64,000 nucleotides of DNA from SIG603 sp044432645. GTDB taxonomy: Bacteria; Bacillota; Clostridia; Oscillospirales; Acutalibacteraceae. Within the stretch, counting starts at the first letter, position 1; each line of letters begins with the position of its first letter. Under the pieces are notes generated by a model. It saw nothing but the letters and a program-made list of their open reading frames with translations, was not told the origin of the DNA and searched no databases. Below are positions 1 to 8,613 of this stretch, one piece after another. Location of the stretch: the NCBI GenBank assembly GCA_044432645.1, contig JAWXUM010000010.1:1-64000 (forward strand), read 5' to 3'. The translations under genes were made by a program, and so were the position numbers.

Positions 1-77
1 AGTGCTTTTATAAAATTAATAAAAATATTTCTCTATTTTACACAAAACAAGACAAAACTTTTTGTTTTATCCACGGA

Positions 78-90
78 CGAGCACAGCTCG
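78..90. repeat. Short GC-rich palindrome, REP-like
   Basis: A 5-bp perfect inverted repeat (CGAGC, loop ACA, GCTCG) is followed by CCCCTAC and lies in otherwise AT-rich intergenic DNA. The local jump in GC and the palindrome look like a dispersed intergenic repeat. I see no second copy in this window, so the dispersed nature is inferred. Confidence 0.35.
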
Positions 91-143
91 CCCCTACAAT
101 GTTTGTGCAACTTTTATTACAATATAGGTTTTTTGACAGTCTG

Positions 144-181
144 AAGAACAAGTATGAAAATTCATACTTGTTCTTATTTTA
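144..181 (+). terminator. Terminator-like hairpin, plus strand
   Basis: A 15-bp perfect inverted repeat (144-158 and 161-175) is followed by a T-rich tail on the plus strand. It probably ends a plus-strand gene lying left of the window. On the minus strand no T tract follows, so it is a weaker terminator for the sulfatase maturase gene. Confidence 0.55.
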
Positions 182-219
182 TTGTTAGCTCTCCCCTATT
201 TTGGGGCATTATATTAAAT

Positions 220-1353
220 TTATTGTTGTCTTGATGCTATTTTTCTTGCTATATCAACCATTCTTGGCATACAGTGGTCAAAAAATCTGTAAAAGCCTGT
301 ACAAAGCATATTTTTAGCTCTATTTTCGCCCTCAACTGGTTCGCAGTAACGGCGACAACCACCTCGGCAAATATTTAAAAATTTACACACTTTGCAATCA
401 TCATGCACAATTAGTCTATTTTGAACAAAACCTTTTTCAATACCTACTTGGTATATTTCATCATAACTATTGTGTCTTACATCGCCTAGTCTAAATTTAT
501 CTACAACATAGAAGTCGCAAGGGTAAATTCCACCGTCAGCCTCTATAACATTTTGACATACACAAAAGCCACTCATACCACAAGATTCTGGTGGATAACC
601 TAAAATCATCTCTACATAATTTTCAAATTGTCTAATATGAGGTAGCCCTGTTGTAGTAAAATCACGGTACCAAAGGTCGAACAAATTACACATAAATGTA
701 CCAAAATCTTTAGCTGTAAGTGTGTAAGGCATTTTTTCTTCTTCCTTACCAAAACCTTGAAGACATGGTATAAATTGTAAATATTCAAAGTTTTGTTTTT
801 TGAAGAATGTATAAATACTTTGAATTTTTTTAGCTGTAATTGAGTTTACTACACATAAAATATTAAAATCCACATTATGTTTTTTAAGTATTTCAATTGC
901 TGCCATTACTTGTTTGTGACTGCCTTTTCCGTTTATATCACATCTAAAGGGATCATGACAATCTTTAGGGCCATCTAAAGATACACCTACTAAAAAGTTA
1001 TTTTCTTTTAAAAATATTGCCCAATCATCGTCTAATAAAGTAGCGTTTGTTTGAATTGCTTTGTTAACGTTAATTTTGTTAACATTATATTTTTCTATAA
1101 ATTCAACTGCTTTTTTAAAAAAGTCAAGACCTGCTAAAGTCGGCTCTCCACCCTGAAACGCTACAGTAATATTTTGCATATCGGTAGTAAATGCGTTTTT
1201 AATTACTTGTTCCAAAGTTTCTATGCTCATTATGCCGTAGCTTTCTTGCTCTCGATTTTTTGCAGAGTCTAAATAAAAGCAATATGTACACCTTAAATTA
1301 CATAGGCTTGATGCTGGTTTTATTAAAACATTAATATTTGTTAACTTATTCAT
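220..1353 (-). CDS. Anaerobic sulfatase-maturating enzyme, radical SAM/SPASM
   Basis: The 377-residue protein has the radical-SAM cluster motif CNLRCTYC near residues 18-25, which binds the [4Fe-4S] cluster that cleaves S-adenosylmethionine. The C-terminal half is a Cys-rich SPASM region (CGMSGFCVC, then CKVC and CRGGCRRYC) that would carry two auxiliary clusters. The order and length fit anSME enzymes, which oxidise an active-site Cys or Ser of sulfatases to formylglycine without oxygen. A GAGGTG ribosome site precedes the ATG at 1353. It faces away from the ABC-F gene and looks monocistronic. No sulfatase is in this window, so the substrate must be elsewhere. A related SPASM peptide maturase is a less likely alternative. 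Confidence 0.85.
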   Translation of the reverse strand: MNKLTNINVLIKPASSLCNLRCTYCFYLDSAKNREQESYGIMSIETLEQVIKNAFTTDMQNITVAFQGGEPTLAGLDFFKKAVEFIEKYNVNKINVNKAIQTNATLLDDDWAIFLKENNFLVGVSLDGPKDCHDPFRCDINGKGSHKQVMAAIEILKKHNVDFNILCVVNSITAKKIQSIYTFFKKQNFEYLQFIPCLQGFGKEEEKMPYTLTAKDFGTFMCNLFDLWYRDFTTTGLPHIRQFENYVEMILGYPPESCGMSGFCVCQNVIEADGGIYPCDFYVVDKFRLGDVRHNSYDEIYQVGIEKGFVQNRLIVHDDCKVCKFLNICRGGCRRYCEPVEGENRAKNMLCTGFYRFFDHCMPRMVDIARKIASRQQ

Positions 1354-1402
1354 TTCACACCTCTAGATTTTATCTATAAAACTATTAATTCTTTATAAAT
1401 TA

Positions 1403-1431
1403 ATTATATAACATAAATCATATTTTGTCAT
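1403..1431 (-). promoter_or_regulatory. Sigma-A-type promoter for the sulfatase maturase
   Basis: Read on the minus strand, a -35 box ATGACA (1426-1431) is followed after 17 bp by a perfect -10 TATAAT (1403-1408). The spacing and position suit the gene starting at 1353. Confidence 0.6.
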
Positions 1432-1470
1432 CTTTTTTTTAATAATTATATTTTATTTTTTCACTTTCTA

Positions 1471-1479
1471 TGATATAAT
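1471..1479 (+). promoter_or_regulatory. Extended -10 promoter for the ABC-F gene
   Basis: The motif TGATATAAT matches the extended -10 pattern TGnTATAAT and lies 43 bp before the ABC-F start. No convincing -35 box is visible, which is acceptable for an extended -10 promoter. Confidence 0.55.
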
Positions 1480-1521
1480 ATTAATAATTATGTTGGTATT
1501 AACCGAAAGGACTTTTATATT

Positions 1522-3129
1522 ATGATTACAGTTTCAGATGTTTCACTTAGTTTTAGTGGGGAAAATTTATTTTCTCATGTAAGCTTAATTTTCAACCCTG
1601 GCAATTGCTATGGTATTATCGGCGCTAATGGTGCTGGTAAATCTACATTTTTAAGAATTTTATCAGGTGATTTAGAGCCATCTTCTGGTATAGTTGCTTT
1701 AAAAGAAAAAGCTAGACTTTCAGTTTTAAAGCAAGACCACTTTGCTTATGAAGAGCTTAGTGTATTAGACACCATTATTGGTGGTAACGAGCAACTTTAT
1801 AGCATTATGAAAGAAAAAGATGCTATTTACATGTTAGAAGAGTTCAGCGAGGAGGACGGTCTTAGAGCTGCTGACCTTGAAGCTGAATTTGCAGAGCTTG
1901 ATGGCTGGGACGCTGAAACCAATGCTGGTAAACTTTTACAAGGTTTAGGTCTTAGCGTTGATATTCTTTATAGCACAATGGACACACTTACTCAAAGCGA
2001 AAAAGTTAAAGTTCTTTTAGCAAGAGCTTTGTTTGGCGACCCTGATGTTATACTTCTCGATGAGCCTACAAACGGACTTGACGCAAAATCTGTTGTTTGG
2101 CTTGAGGATTTCTTGATGGACTACCACGGAACTGTTATAGTTGTTTCTCATGACAGATATTTCCTTAACAATGTTTGTACACATATCGTTGATATTGACT
2201 ACAACAAAGTTAAACTTTATATGGGTAACTACGACTTTTGGTATGAGTCAAGCCAACTTATTCAAAAACTTTTAAAAGACCAAAACCGAAAAGCTGAAGA
2301 GAAAATAAAAGAACTTCAAAACTTTATTCAAAGATTCTCAGCAAATAAGTCAAAATCACGCCAAGCGACTTCAAGAAAAAAATTAATTGACAAAATGGCT
2401 GTTGAGGATTTACCAGCTTCTTCAAGAAGATACCCTTATGTTGGCTTTACAATGGACAGAGATTTAGGTAAAGATATTGTTAAAGTTGATGGACTTTGCA
2501 AAACCTTGGATGGTGTAGAAGTTTTAAAAGATGTTTCATTTATTCTTGATAAAGGCGATAAAGTTGCGTTTTTAGCAAACAATGAATTTGCAATTTCTGC
2601 ACTTTTTGATATATTAATGGAAGAAACAACTGCTGACAGTGGTACTTTTAAATGGGGTGTTTCTACAAGCCAGTCATACTTTCCACAAGACAACTCTGAA
2701 TTTTTTGTAGACTGCGACGACAGCATTGTTAAATGGCTAGAACAATATTCAAAAGACACAACAGAAACTTATTTAAGAGGATTTTTAGGTAAGATGTTAT
2801 TCTCTGGCGATGATGTTTACAAAGCTGTTAAAGTGCTTTCTGGTGGTGAAAAAGTTCGCTGTATGCTTTCTCGTATGATGATGTACGGAAGCAATGTTTT
2901 AGTTTTAGACCAACCTACAAACCACTTAGACCTTGAGTCTATTACAGCTGTTAATAATGGTTTAATCGACTTTAAAGGTGTTGTATTGTTCTCATCACAC
3001 GACCATGAGTTTATTCAAACTGTTGCAAATAGAATTATTGAAATTCTACCTGACGGCGGAGTTATAGACAGAAAATGCACATATGATGAATATCTAGAAG
3101 CAATTAAACACATTAATGTAAATGAGTAA
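1522..3129 (+). CDS. ABC-F family ATPase, YkpA/YbiT-like, with one degenerate ATP site
   Basis: Two ABC domains lie in one 535-residue chain without membrane segments. A charged linker (about residues 245-300) joins them, as in ABC-F proteins that bind the ribosomal E site. Domain 1 has an intact Walker A (GANGAGKST, 34-42) and Walker B (LLDE, 178-181) but its signature reads LTQSE (156-160). Domain 2 has a good signature LSGGE (439-443), but its Walker A region (352-360, ANNEFAISA) lacks the Lys, and its catalytic Glu is Gln (Q464). In a head-to-tail dimer all three defects fall in one composite site. The family points to a translation factor or antibiotic-resistance factor; the exact role is unknown. 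Confidence 0.85.
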   Translation: MITVSDVSLSFSGENLFSHVSLIFNPGNCYGIIGANGAGKSTFLRILSGDLEPSSGIVALKEKARLSVLKQDHFAYEELSVLDTIIGGNEQLYSIMKEKDAIYMLEEFSEEDGLRAADLEAEFAELDGWDAETNAGKLLQGLGLSVDILYSTMDTLTQSEKVKVLLARALFGDPDVILLDEPTNGLDAKSVVWLEDFLMDYHGTVIVVSHDRYFLNNVCTHIVDIDYNKVKLYMGNYDFWYESSQLIQKLLKDQNRKAEEKIKELQNFIQRFSANKSKSRQATSRKKLIDKMAVEDLPASSRRYPYVGFTMDRDLGKDIVKVDGLCKTLDGVEVLKDVSFILDKGDKVAFLANNEFAISALFDILMEETTADSGTFKWGVSTSQSYFPQDNSEFFVDCDDSIVKWLEQYSKDTTETYLRGFLGKMLFSGDDVYKAVKVLSGGEKVRCMLSRMMMYGSNVLVLDQPTNHLDLESITAVNNGLIDFKGVVLFSSHDHEFIQTVANRIIEILPDGGVIDRKCTYDEYLEAIKHINVNE

Positions 3130-3134
3130 AATTT

Positions 3135-3163
3135 AAGGGAACGCTAAGCGTTCCCTTTGTTTT
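3135..3163. terminator. Bidirectional terminator
   Basis: An 11-bp inverted repeat (3135-3145 and 3147-3157) has T tracts on both strands. It lies between the convergent ABC-F gene and the last gene of the nusB operon. Confidence 0.7.
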
Positions 3164-4013
3164 AAAAACTATCGTTATTTGTTATTTCTATAAATTTACT
3201 TTCGTTAAAGCCGACAATTAATTTGTTGGCTTTTTTTATTGATTGGTCAAATAAATCGTAAAAAGAATTGTTATAAACCTCGTCATTTTTTAACCAATTT
3301 TCTTGATTTTCATTTGCGTAATCTTCTTTTAACTTGCCTTTTGGAATTATATGGCTAGAAATATTATGAGGCTTATTTCTCTCAAATAATGACACTAAAA
3401 ACATCTTAATTCCAGTAGTATCATTAAGCCAACCAAGTACTTCTTCATAGTCTTCTAAACATTCAAAAATAGTATTTTCATTGAGTTTAATAGATAAAAG
3501 ATTTTCTATAATATTTACATACATAACAGATAATTCTTTGAATAAAACTTCATTATAAACAACAATTTTATTAAGTGTAATATCATCTTCATATTTTTTT
3601 GTCAATAAAAAGTCTAAAGCTGATTCTATTTCAGCGTGACGAACACCTGAATTTTGAATATCATCACTTAATTTATCAGCCATAAAATTAATATAAGGGT
3701 GACATGTAGAGTCAAGGCTATAATGGCATAAAAAGCCTAAGTAATATGCACACAAATATTTAGACTTGCTTTCGAAAGCTAATTCTTGCATTAACATAAT
3801 AAGTTCTTTTGGGTCAAGTTTATGTATTTTATGCCCAATTTCTTTTACACTCTCCCCTTTCATCCACGGTAAATATCTATGGGTAAAGAAGAAATCTGGT
3901 CCTTGTGTACCTAAATAAAAAGCAGAGGTTTCATCTTCTGAAAATATTTTTAGTGTTTCTGTGCTATTTAGTATGCATTTACCATGCAAATAATGAGTTA
4001 ACATTGATGGCAT
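3162..4013 (-). CDS. Zinc-dependent phospholipase C-like protein
   Basis: The 283-residue protein resembles the Zn-dependent phospholipase C / S1-P1 fold family. His and Asp residues that could bind zinc are spread along the chain: an HYLHGK motif near residue 6, DFFFTHRY near residue 40, and HYSLDSTCHPY near residues 97-107. It has no signal peptide, unlike secreted clostridial alpha-toxins, so an intracellular or housekeeping hydrolase is more likely. The start codon overlaps the stop of the upstream pseudouridine synthase by one base (TAATG), which suggests translational coupling. It is the last gene before the bidirectional terminator. The substrate is not known. Confidence 0.65.
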   Translation of the reverse strand: MPSMLTHYLHGKCILNSTETLKIFSEDETSAFYLGTQGPDFFFTHRYLPWMKGESVKEIGHKIHKLDPKELIMLMQELAFESKSKYLCAYYLGFLCHYSLDSTCHPYINFMADKLSDDIQNSGVRHAEIESALDFLLTKKYEDDITLNKIVVYNEVLFKELSVMYVNIIENLLSIKLNENTIFECLEDYEEVLGWLNDTTGIKMFLVSLFERNKPHNISSHIIPKGKLKEDYANENQENWLKNDEVYNNSFYDLFDQSIKKANKLIVGFNESKFIEITNNDSF

Positions 4014-4855
4014 TATAAAATCTCCTTAAATAAATTTTCAAAAGCGTTTAACATATCGCTCGGTATATCAGCTAATATATTTTCACATAATCCTAAAGTT
4101 TGCGACTTTACAGAAGTTTGATAGCAATGCAGAGCATGACGGTTTATGCGTTCTTTGGTACCTCCATACAAATCATCGCCAGCTAATGGAAAACCAATAG
4201 AAGCCATATGAACTCTTATTTGATGAGTTCTGCCTGTAAAGATATTCACCTTTACAAGACTGTAAAGGTTATCACACGCTAAAAGTTCAAATTTAGTATG
4301 AGCTTCTTGTCCAAAACCCGTTGTTCGCTTAATTTTACTGCCATTTTCAAGACCAATTAAGCTTGTTATCTCTCCACTGTAAGGGGCAATACCTTTACAG
4401 ACAGCTAGATAAGTTTTTGTTATATCACACAGTCCAACGGTCATTTTGTTTTTAGCTATCGCTATTATTCCACTTGTGTTTACGTCAAGACGATAAATTG
4501 GTCTATACACTAAATTTGGAAATCTATATGCAAAAGCTGACATTAAACTACCTCTTACATGAGCACCAGCTGGGTAGACTGGCATTCCATAAGGCTTGTT
4601 AATAAAAAGCAAGTTTTCATCTTCGTACAAAATATCTAAATCAATATTTTCAGCTTTATACTCTTTACCATTTTCAATTGTTTGAATAATCTCTAAAACA
4701 TCACCTTTGTTCACATAATCGACTACTCTTGCATGTTTGCCATTTGCGAAAATTCCATTTGCTTTAAGTTTTATCATAGCTCTTGATGAAATTCCCAAAG
4801 TGTTTCTTATATAATCTTTTATTAAAGTGTTGTCTTTTTGTATAATATATTTCAT
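4013..4855 (-). CDS. RluA-family pseudouridine synthase
   Basis: The 280-residue protein has an N-terminal S4-like RNA-binding segment (about residues 14-60, including SSRAMIKLKANG) and a catalytic domain with the RluA motif RLDVNTSG, whose Asp is the catalytic residue. A C-terminal motif GRTHQIRVHMA is also typical. Such enzymes convert specific uridines in 23S rRNA or tRNA to pseudouridine. It follows ispA by one base and overlaps the next gene by one base, so it belongs to the nusB-xse-ispA operon. The target nucleotide cannot be read from the sequence. Confidence 0.85.
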   Translation of the reverse strand: MKYIIQKDNTLIKDYIRNTLGISSRAMIKLKANGIFANGKHARVVDYVNKGDVLEIIQTIENGKEYKAENIDLDILYEDENLLFINKPYGMPVYPAGAHVRGSLMSAFAYRFPNLVYRPIYRLDVNTSGIIAIAKNKMTVGLCDITKTYLAVCKGIAPYSGEITSLIGLENGSKIKRTTGFGQEAHTKFELLACDNLYSLVKVNIFTGRTHQIRVHMASIGFPLAGDDLYGGTKERINRHALHCYQTSVKSQTLGLCENILADIPSDMLNAFENLFKEIL

Positions 4856-4856
4856 A

Positions 4857-5711
4857 TTAATTAGTTCTATTTATAAGTTTATTTGCTAAATCAGTTAGAG
4901 GTTTTTTATCTCCTTTGAAAACTTCTAATGATTCTAGTGCAGTTTTTGTATAATTTTCAACCAATTCTTGACATTTTTCTAAGCCTAACAAGCTTACATA
5001 ATTGCATTTTTGAAGTTCACTATCCATGCCTACATTTTTGCCTAGTTCGTTTGCATTTCCAATAACATCAAGAATGTCATCTCTAATTTGAAAAGCCATA
5101 CCTAAACTTAATGCATATTTTTCAGCTGACTTAATTTCTTCTTCGTTAGCACTAGCAACAACTGCCCCCATGCAACAAGCAGCTTTAATTAAACCTACAG
5201 TTTTCCCAATATTCATAGCTTCTAAAGCTTCTAAAGTTAATTCTTTCCCCTCTGATTGCAAATCAATACATTGACCACCAATCATTCCTTCTCTACCTGA
5301 ACAATCTGCTAAAATTTTTGAAGCTTTTACAATTTTTTCGCAGTCTATATTGGAAGATAGCACAACCTCGAAGGCTTTGTTTAAAAGTCCGTCACCAGCT
5401 ATCAACGCAATATCTTCCCCAAAAACTTTATGGTTTGTAGGTCTTCCTCTGCGCATATCATCATTATCCATACAAGGTAAATCGTCGTGAATTAAAGAAT
5501 ATGCATGTACCATTTCAACAGCCACAGCAAAAGGTAAAGCATCTTCAATTTTTCCACCACAAAGTTTAACAAATTCAAGACAAAGAATTGGTCTAACTCT
5601 TTTACCAGGTGCTAAAAGGCTATACTCCATTGCTTTGTACAGACTTTCTTTATGCTTAGTATTTTCACTTTTTAAATAATTTTGTAAATATTTTTCAATT
5701 AAATTAATCAT
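4857..5711 (-). CDS. ispA: Polyprenyl (farnesyl) diphosphate synthase
   Basis: The 284-residue protein has both Asp-rich motifs of trans-prenyl synthases: DDLPCMDNDDMRRGRPT near residue 77 and DDILDV near residue 211. They bind magnesium and the diphosphates while dimethylallyl and isopentenyl diphosphates condense to C15 or C20 chains. Length and placement next to xseB and xseA match the usual ispA locus in Bacillota. The start is two bases after the xseB stop. Farnesyl versus geranylgeranyl product length is not certain. Confidence 0.9.
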   Translation of the reverse strand: MINLIEKYLQNYLKSENTKHKESLYKAMEYSLLAPGKRVRPILCLEFVKLCGGKIEDALPFAVAVEMVHAYSLIHDDLPCMDNDDMRRGRPTNHKVFGEDIALIAGDGLLNKAFEVVLSSNIDCEKIVKASKILADCSGREGMIGGQCIDLQSEGKELTLEALEAMNIGKTVGLIKAACCMGAVVASANEEEIKSAEKYALSLGMAFQIRDDILDVIGNANELGKNVGMDSELQKCNYVSLLGLEKCQELVENYTKTALESLEVFKGDKKPLTDLANKLINRTN

Positions 5712-5713
5712 GG

Positions 5714-5923
5714 TTAGTCACCAATTGTCATAGAAGTTTCTTGATTTATTTTAATTATTTCTTGTTTTGCCGAATTTAATTGATTATAACAAAACGCTGA
5801 CAAATCTGAGCCTTCTTTAAAAAGATTTACAGACTCATCCAGACTAATATCGCCTTTTTCAATTTGTTTAACAACCTGTTGTAGTCTAACCATTGCTTGT
5901 TCAAAACTCATATTTTCTGTCAT
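5714..5923 (-). CDS. xseB: Exodeoxyribonuclease VII small subunit
   Basis: The 69-residue protein has the family pattern FEQAMVRLQQVVKQIEKGDISLDESVNLFKEG in two helices (about residues 7-39). Several copies bind one XseA to form exonuclease VII, which degrades single-stranded DNA into oligonucleotides. It lies one base after xseA and two before ispA, the standard operon order. Confidence 0.9.
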   Translation of the reverse strand: MTENMSFEQAMVRLQQVVKQIEKGDISLDESVNLFKEGSDLSAFCYNQLNSAKQEIIKINQETSMTIGD

Positions 5924-5924
5924 T

Positions 5925-7127
5925 TCAATTTCCTTTCACTTCTATAACTTTTAATTTAATTTTACCGTCTACTAATGTGGCGCTTACTTCTTCGCCTATT
6001 TCTACTTGTTTTATAGAATTTACTAGTATATTTTCTTTCTCGACAATAGCAAATCCTCTAGTTAAAACTTTAAGTGGACTTAACGCATCTAATTTTTCAC
6101 TTAGTTTTGTAAAGTCCATCATTTGTTTTTGCATATAATTTTTTTCGCAAAATTCAAGCTCTCTTATAGTAGATTTTAAATTATTTTCTTTTATATTTAA
6201 TGCGTTTTTTGTAAACCCTTCAATATCTGAAATATTATCAAGCATTATGCTATAATCGTCAATCTTACGCATTTGCAAATAATTCATTGTATCCCACAAG
6301 GATAGCAAATTATCCATTTCGTCTTGTAAATTAGGCACTGCAACTTGTGCTGCAACACTTGGAGTAGCCGCTCTAAAATCTGCAACAAAATCGCTTATAG
6401 AAAAATCTGTTTCATGACCTACGGCAGAAATAGTTGGTACTTTACAAGCAAAAATTGCTCTTGCTAAATTTTCGTCATTAAACGCCCATAAATCTTCCGT
6501 TGAACCTCCACCACGACCCAAAATAATAACGTCAATTTCCTCGTATTTTTCAAGAGTTTTAAGTGAATTTACCAATTGAGTTGGCGCTGTTACTCCTTGC
6601 ACCGTACAAGGGCAAAAAATTATTTGGGACAATGGCCAACGAAGTTTTAAAATTCTAAGCATATCTTCAATCGCTGCACCAGTTGGTGATGTTATAATTC
6701 CTATTTTCTGTGGATATTTAGGCAATTGTTTTTTAAGTTCCTGTCTAAACAGTCCCTCTTTTTCAAGTTTTAATTTTAGTTGTTCATAAGCTAAATTCAA
6801 AGCACCAAGACCATCAGGTTGCATATCGTCTGCAACAAGTTGATATTGACCACTTGGCTCGTAAACTGTTGTTTTCGCTTTAATCAAAACTTTTAGTCCA
6901 TTTTCTGGTGAAAATTTAATTCTTCTAGCCATCGACGAAAACATAACGCATTTAATTTGTGATTTATTATCTTTTAAAGAAAAATACCAATGCCCTGTTT
7001 GTCTATGATTAGTAAAATTGGAAATTTCACCTTGTACATAAACACGCTTTAAATTTTGATTTTCTTCAATAACTGCTTTTATATATCCGTTAAGCTGTGT
7101 CACTGACAATATATTCATTTTGACCAA
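5925..7127 (-). CDS. xseA: Exodeoxyribonuclease VII large subunit
   Basis: The 400-residue protein starts with an OB-fold (SVTQLNGYIKAVIEEN, then VYVQGEISNF and GHWYFSLKD) and continues with the catalytic domain, including GIITSPTGAAIEDML and GRGGGSTEDLWAFNDE near residue 195, plus SAVGHETDFSISDFVAD. A helical C-terminal part would bind XseB. ExoVII cuts single-stranded DNA and takes part in repair. An in-frame ATG three codons downstream (MNILSV) is an alternative start. Confidence 0.93.
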   Translation of the reverse strand: MVKMNILSVTQLNGYIKAVIEENQNLKRVYVQGEISNFTNHRQTGHWYFSLKDNKSQIKCVMFSSMARRIKFSPENGLKVLIKAKTTVYEPSGQYQLVADDMQPDGLGALNLAYEQLKLKLEKEGLFRQELKKQLPKYPQKIGIITSPTGAAIEDMLRILKLRWPLSQIIFCPCTVQGVTAPTQLVNSLKTLEKYEEIDVIILGRGGGSTEDLWAFNDENLARAIFACKVPTISAVGHETDFSISDFVADFRAATPSVAAQVAVPNLQDEMDNLLSLWDTMNYLQMRKIDDYSIMLDNISDIEGFTKNALNIKENNLKSTIRELEFCEKNYMQKQMMDFTKLSEKLDALSPLKVLTRGFAIVEKENILVNSIKQVEIGEEVSATLVDGKIKLKVIEVKGN

Positions 7128-7140
7128 GCCTTTCTACTTT

Positions 7141-8058
7141 TTAAAACTTACCATGCTTATAAGCTGTTAGAACTGCTATACCAGCTGCGTTGTCAGCTGA
7201 ATAAATAGGTTCAGCAAAATAAGCTTGATATTTCCCACTAAAACGTTCCCTCATTATGCTGTTAGATGCTACGCCACCTGAAAACACTATTTCTAATCCC
7301 TTATGCTTTTCTATTAGATTTTCTAAAACTTTATCTATTGTTTTAATTATATATTCAAGGCAAAAAGCTGAAATTTCTTCTTTAGTTTTGCCGTCTTTTA
7401 ACATTTTTAAACAAAGATTTTCCACTCCTGACAATGCAAAATTATTCCCCTTTACAGCAGTTTTAATTTTAAAAGAACCATTAAAGTTAAGTGCTAATTC
7501 TTCTAAATATTTACCTGATGGAAACGGAAACTCTAACATTTTGCCAACTCTGTCGATAACTTGTCCAGCGTTTAAATCCAATGTTTCTGAAATAATTTCT
7601 ATATCACCTTTAAGCGTATTTTTAACAAGCAACCCTTCGCTAGTTCCACCCGAAAGATGAAAAGCTAGAAAATCTTTTTCTAACAAATCTAACCTATTTA
7701 CTGAATACAAAGCTGCTAAATGTCCTTGTTGGTGTGAAAAATAATGAATAGGTACATCTAAAGCTTTGGCCAAAACCTCTGCAGTATTCACACCAGCTAA
7801 AAAGCATGGCATATATGAGTCTTCTACATTTCTCGGTTTGTTAGAAACCCCAACTGCTTTAATATCACTTGGTAAAAGTTGATTTAACACAGATGAAAGC
7901 TGTTTTGTGTGATGAAAAAGTGCATCACTTTGTCTTAACCCTAGCTGACCTTGTGAAACTGGTAAAAGTTTTTTGGCTTGATTAATAGTTCCATCTTCAT
8001 AAAATAAAGCGCCTGAACTTGTGTAGTTACTTGTATCTATACCTAAAAAAGTTCCCAT
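7141..8058 (-). CDS. TsaD/Kae1-like protein (peptidase M22 family paralogue)
   Basis: The 305-residue ASKHA-fold protein starts with FLGIDTSNYTSS and keeps a metal-binding HxxxH (HQQGH, about residues 109-113) and a phosphate loop SGGTSEG near residue 137, as in TsaD. It ends with FSGGVASNS. It is shorter than typical TsaD and lies between nusB and xseA, where many clostridia encode such a protein labelled O-sialoglycoprotein endopeptidase. It may be a paralogue rather than the tRNA t6A synthase itself; whether another TsaD exists cannot be seen here. Confidence 0.75.
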   Translation of the reverse strand: MGTFLGIDTSNYTSSGALFYEDGTINQAKKLLPVSQGQLGLRQSDALFHHTKQLSSVLNQLLPSDIKAVGVSNKPRNVEDSYMPCFLAGVNTAEVLAKALDVPIHYFSHQQGHLAALYSVNRLDLLEKDFLAFHLSGGTSEGLLVKNTLKGDIEIISETLDLNAGQVIDRVGKMLEFPFPSGKYLEELALNFNGSFKIKTAVKGNNFALSGVENLCLKMLKDGKTKEEISAFCLEYIIKTIDKVLENLIEKHKGLEIVFSGGVASNSIMRERFSGKYQAYFAEPIYSADNAAGIAVLTAYKHGKF

Positions 8059-8066
8059 AAAAGCAC

Positions 8067-8486
8067 CTATATATTAATTTTATTTCCCATTAAATCTGTA
8101 TCTTTTGAAACACTTGAAAGCACTCCGTTTACATAAGATGCATCATCTTTATCTCCGTATTTTTTCGCAATCTCAACAGCTTCGTTAATACTTACACCTA
8201 TTGGAGTTTTAGTTTCAAACAATAGCTCATAAACTGCTAGCCTAAGTGTAGCAGCAGAAACTTTTGATAATCTTGTTACGCTCCAACCACGGCTAAATTT
8301 ATTAATTACTTCATCAATTTTTTCTATATTTGCTTCAACACCTAAAGCTAAAGTTTGTGCAAATTTTTCAACTTTAACCTCTCTAAGTTCTTCAGCGCTG
8401 TCTATTATTTCTTGCATGCTACCTTTGGTTACAGCTTGTTCAAACACTAAAACAAAGGCAAATTCTCTTAATTCATGTCTTGTCAT
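8067..8486 (-). CDS. nusB: Transcription antitermination factor NusB
   Basis: The 139-residue helical protein starts TRHELREFAFVLVFEQ and ends with the family pattern TPIGVSINEAVEIAKKYGD...YVNGVLSSV. NusB binds boxA RNA with NusE and supports antitermination in rRNA transcription. The ATG at 8486 is preferred over one 16 codons upstream because GAGG lies just before it and the upstream codons run through a terminator hairpin. It leads the xse-ispA operon and has its own promoter at 8578-8606. The terminator in the leader suggests attenuation. Confidence 0.92.
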   Translation of the reverse strand: MTRHELREFAFVLVFEQAVTKGSMQEIIDSAEELREVKVEKFAQTLALGVEANIEKIDEVINKFSRGWSVTRLSKVSAATLRLAVYELLFETKTPIGVSINEAVEIAKKYGDKDDASYVNGVLSSVSKDTDLMGNKINI

Positions 8487-8500
8487 ATTATAATTCCTCA

Positions 8501-8530
8501 AAAAATAAAACCCACTTTTAGCAGTGGGTT
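8501..8530 (-). terminator. Intrinsic terminator in the nusB leader
   Basis: On the minus strand an 8-bp perfect stem (AACCCACT, 8523-8530, with AGTGGGTT, 8509-8516) closes a 6-nt loop and is followed by a T-rich tail. It lies downstream of both spoIIIAH and a nusB promoter and ends 10 nt before the GAGG ribosome site of nusB. It can end the spoIIIA transcript and also attenuate nusB. Confidence 0.7.
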
Positions 8531-8577
8531 CCATAAAATATATTTTCGTTTCAAACTACGGTTATACTACTGTTTTT

Positions 8578-8606
8578 ATTATAACACAGTGTATATATAA
8601 ACACAA
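8578..8606 (-). promoter_or_regulatory. Sigma-A promoter of the nusB operon
   Basis: On the minus strand TTGTGT (8601-8606), 17 bp, then TATAAT (8578-8583) with an upstream TGT that gives an extended -10. Transcription should start near 8571, so the leader contains the 8501-8530 hairpin. Confidence 0.75.
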
Positions 8607-8613
8607 GATTTTT

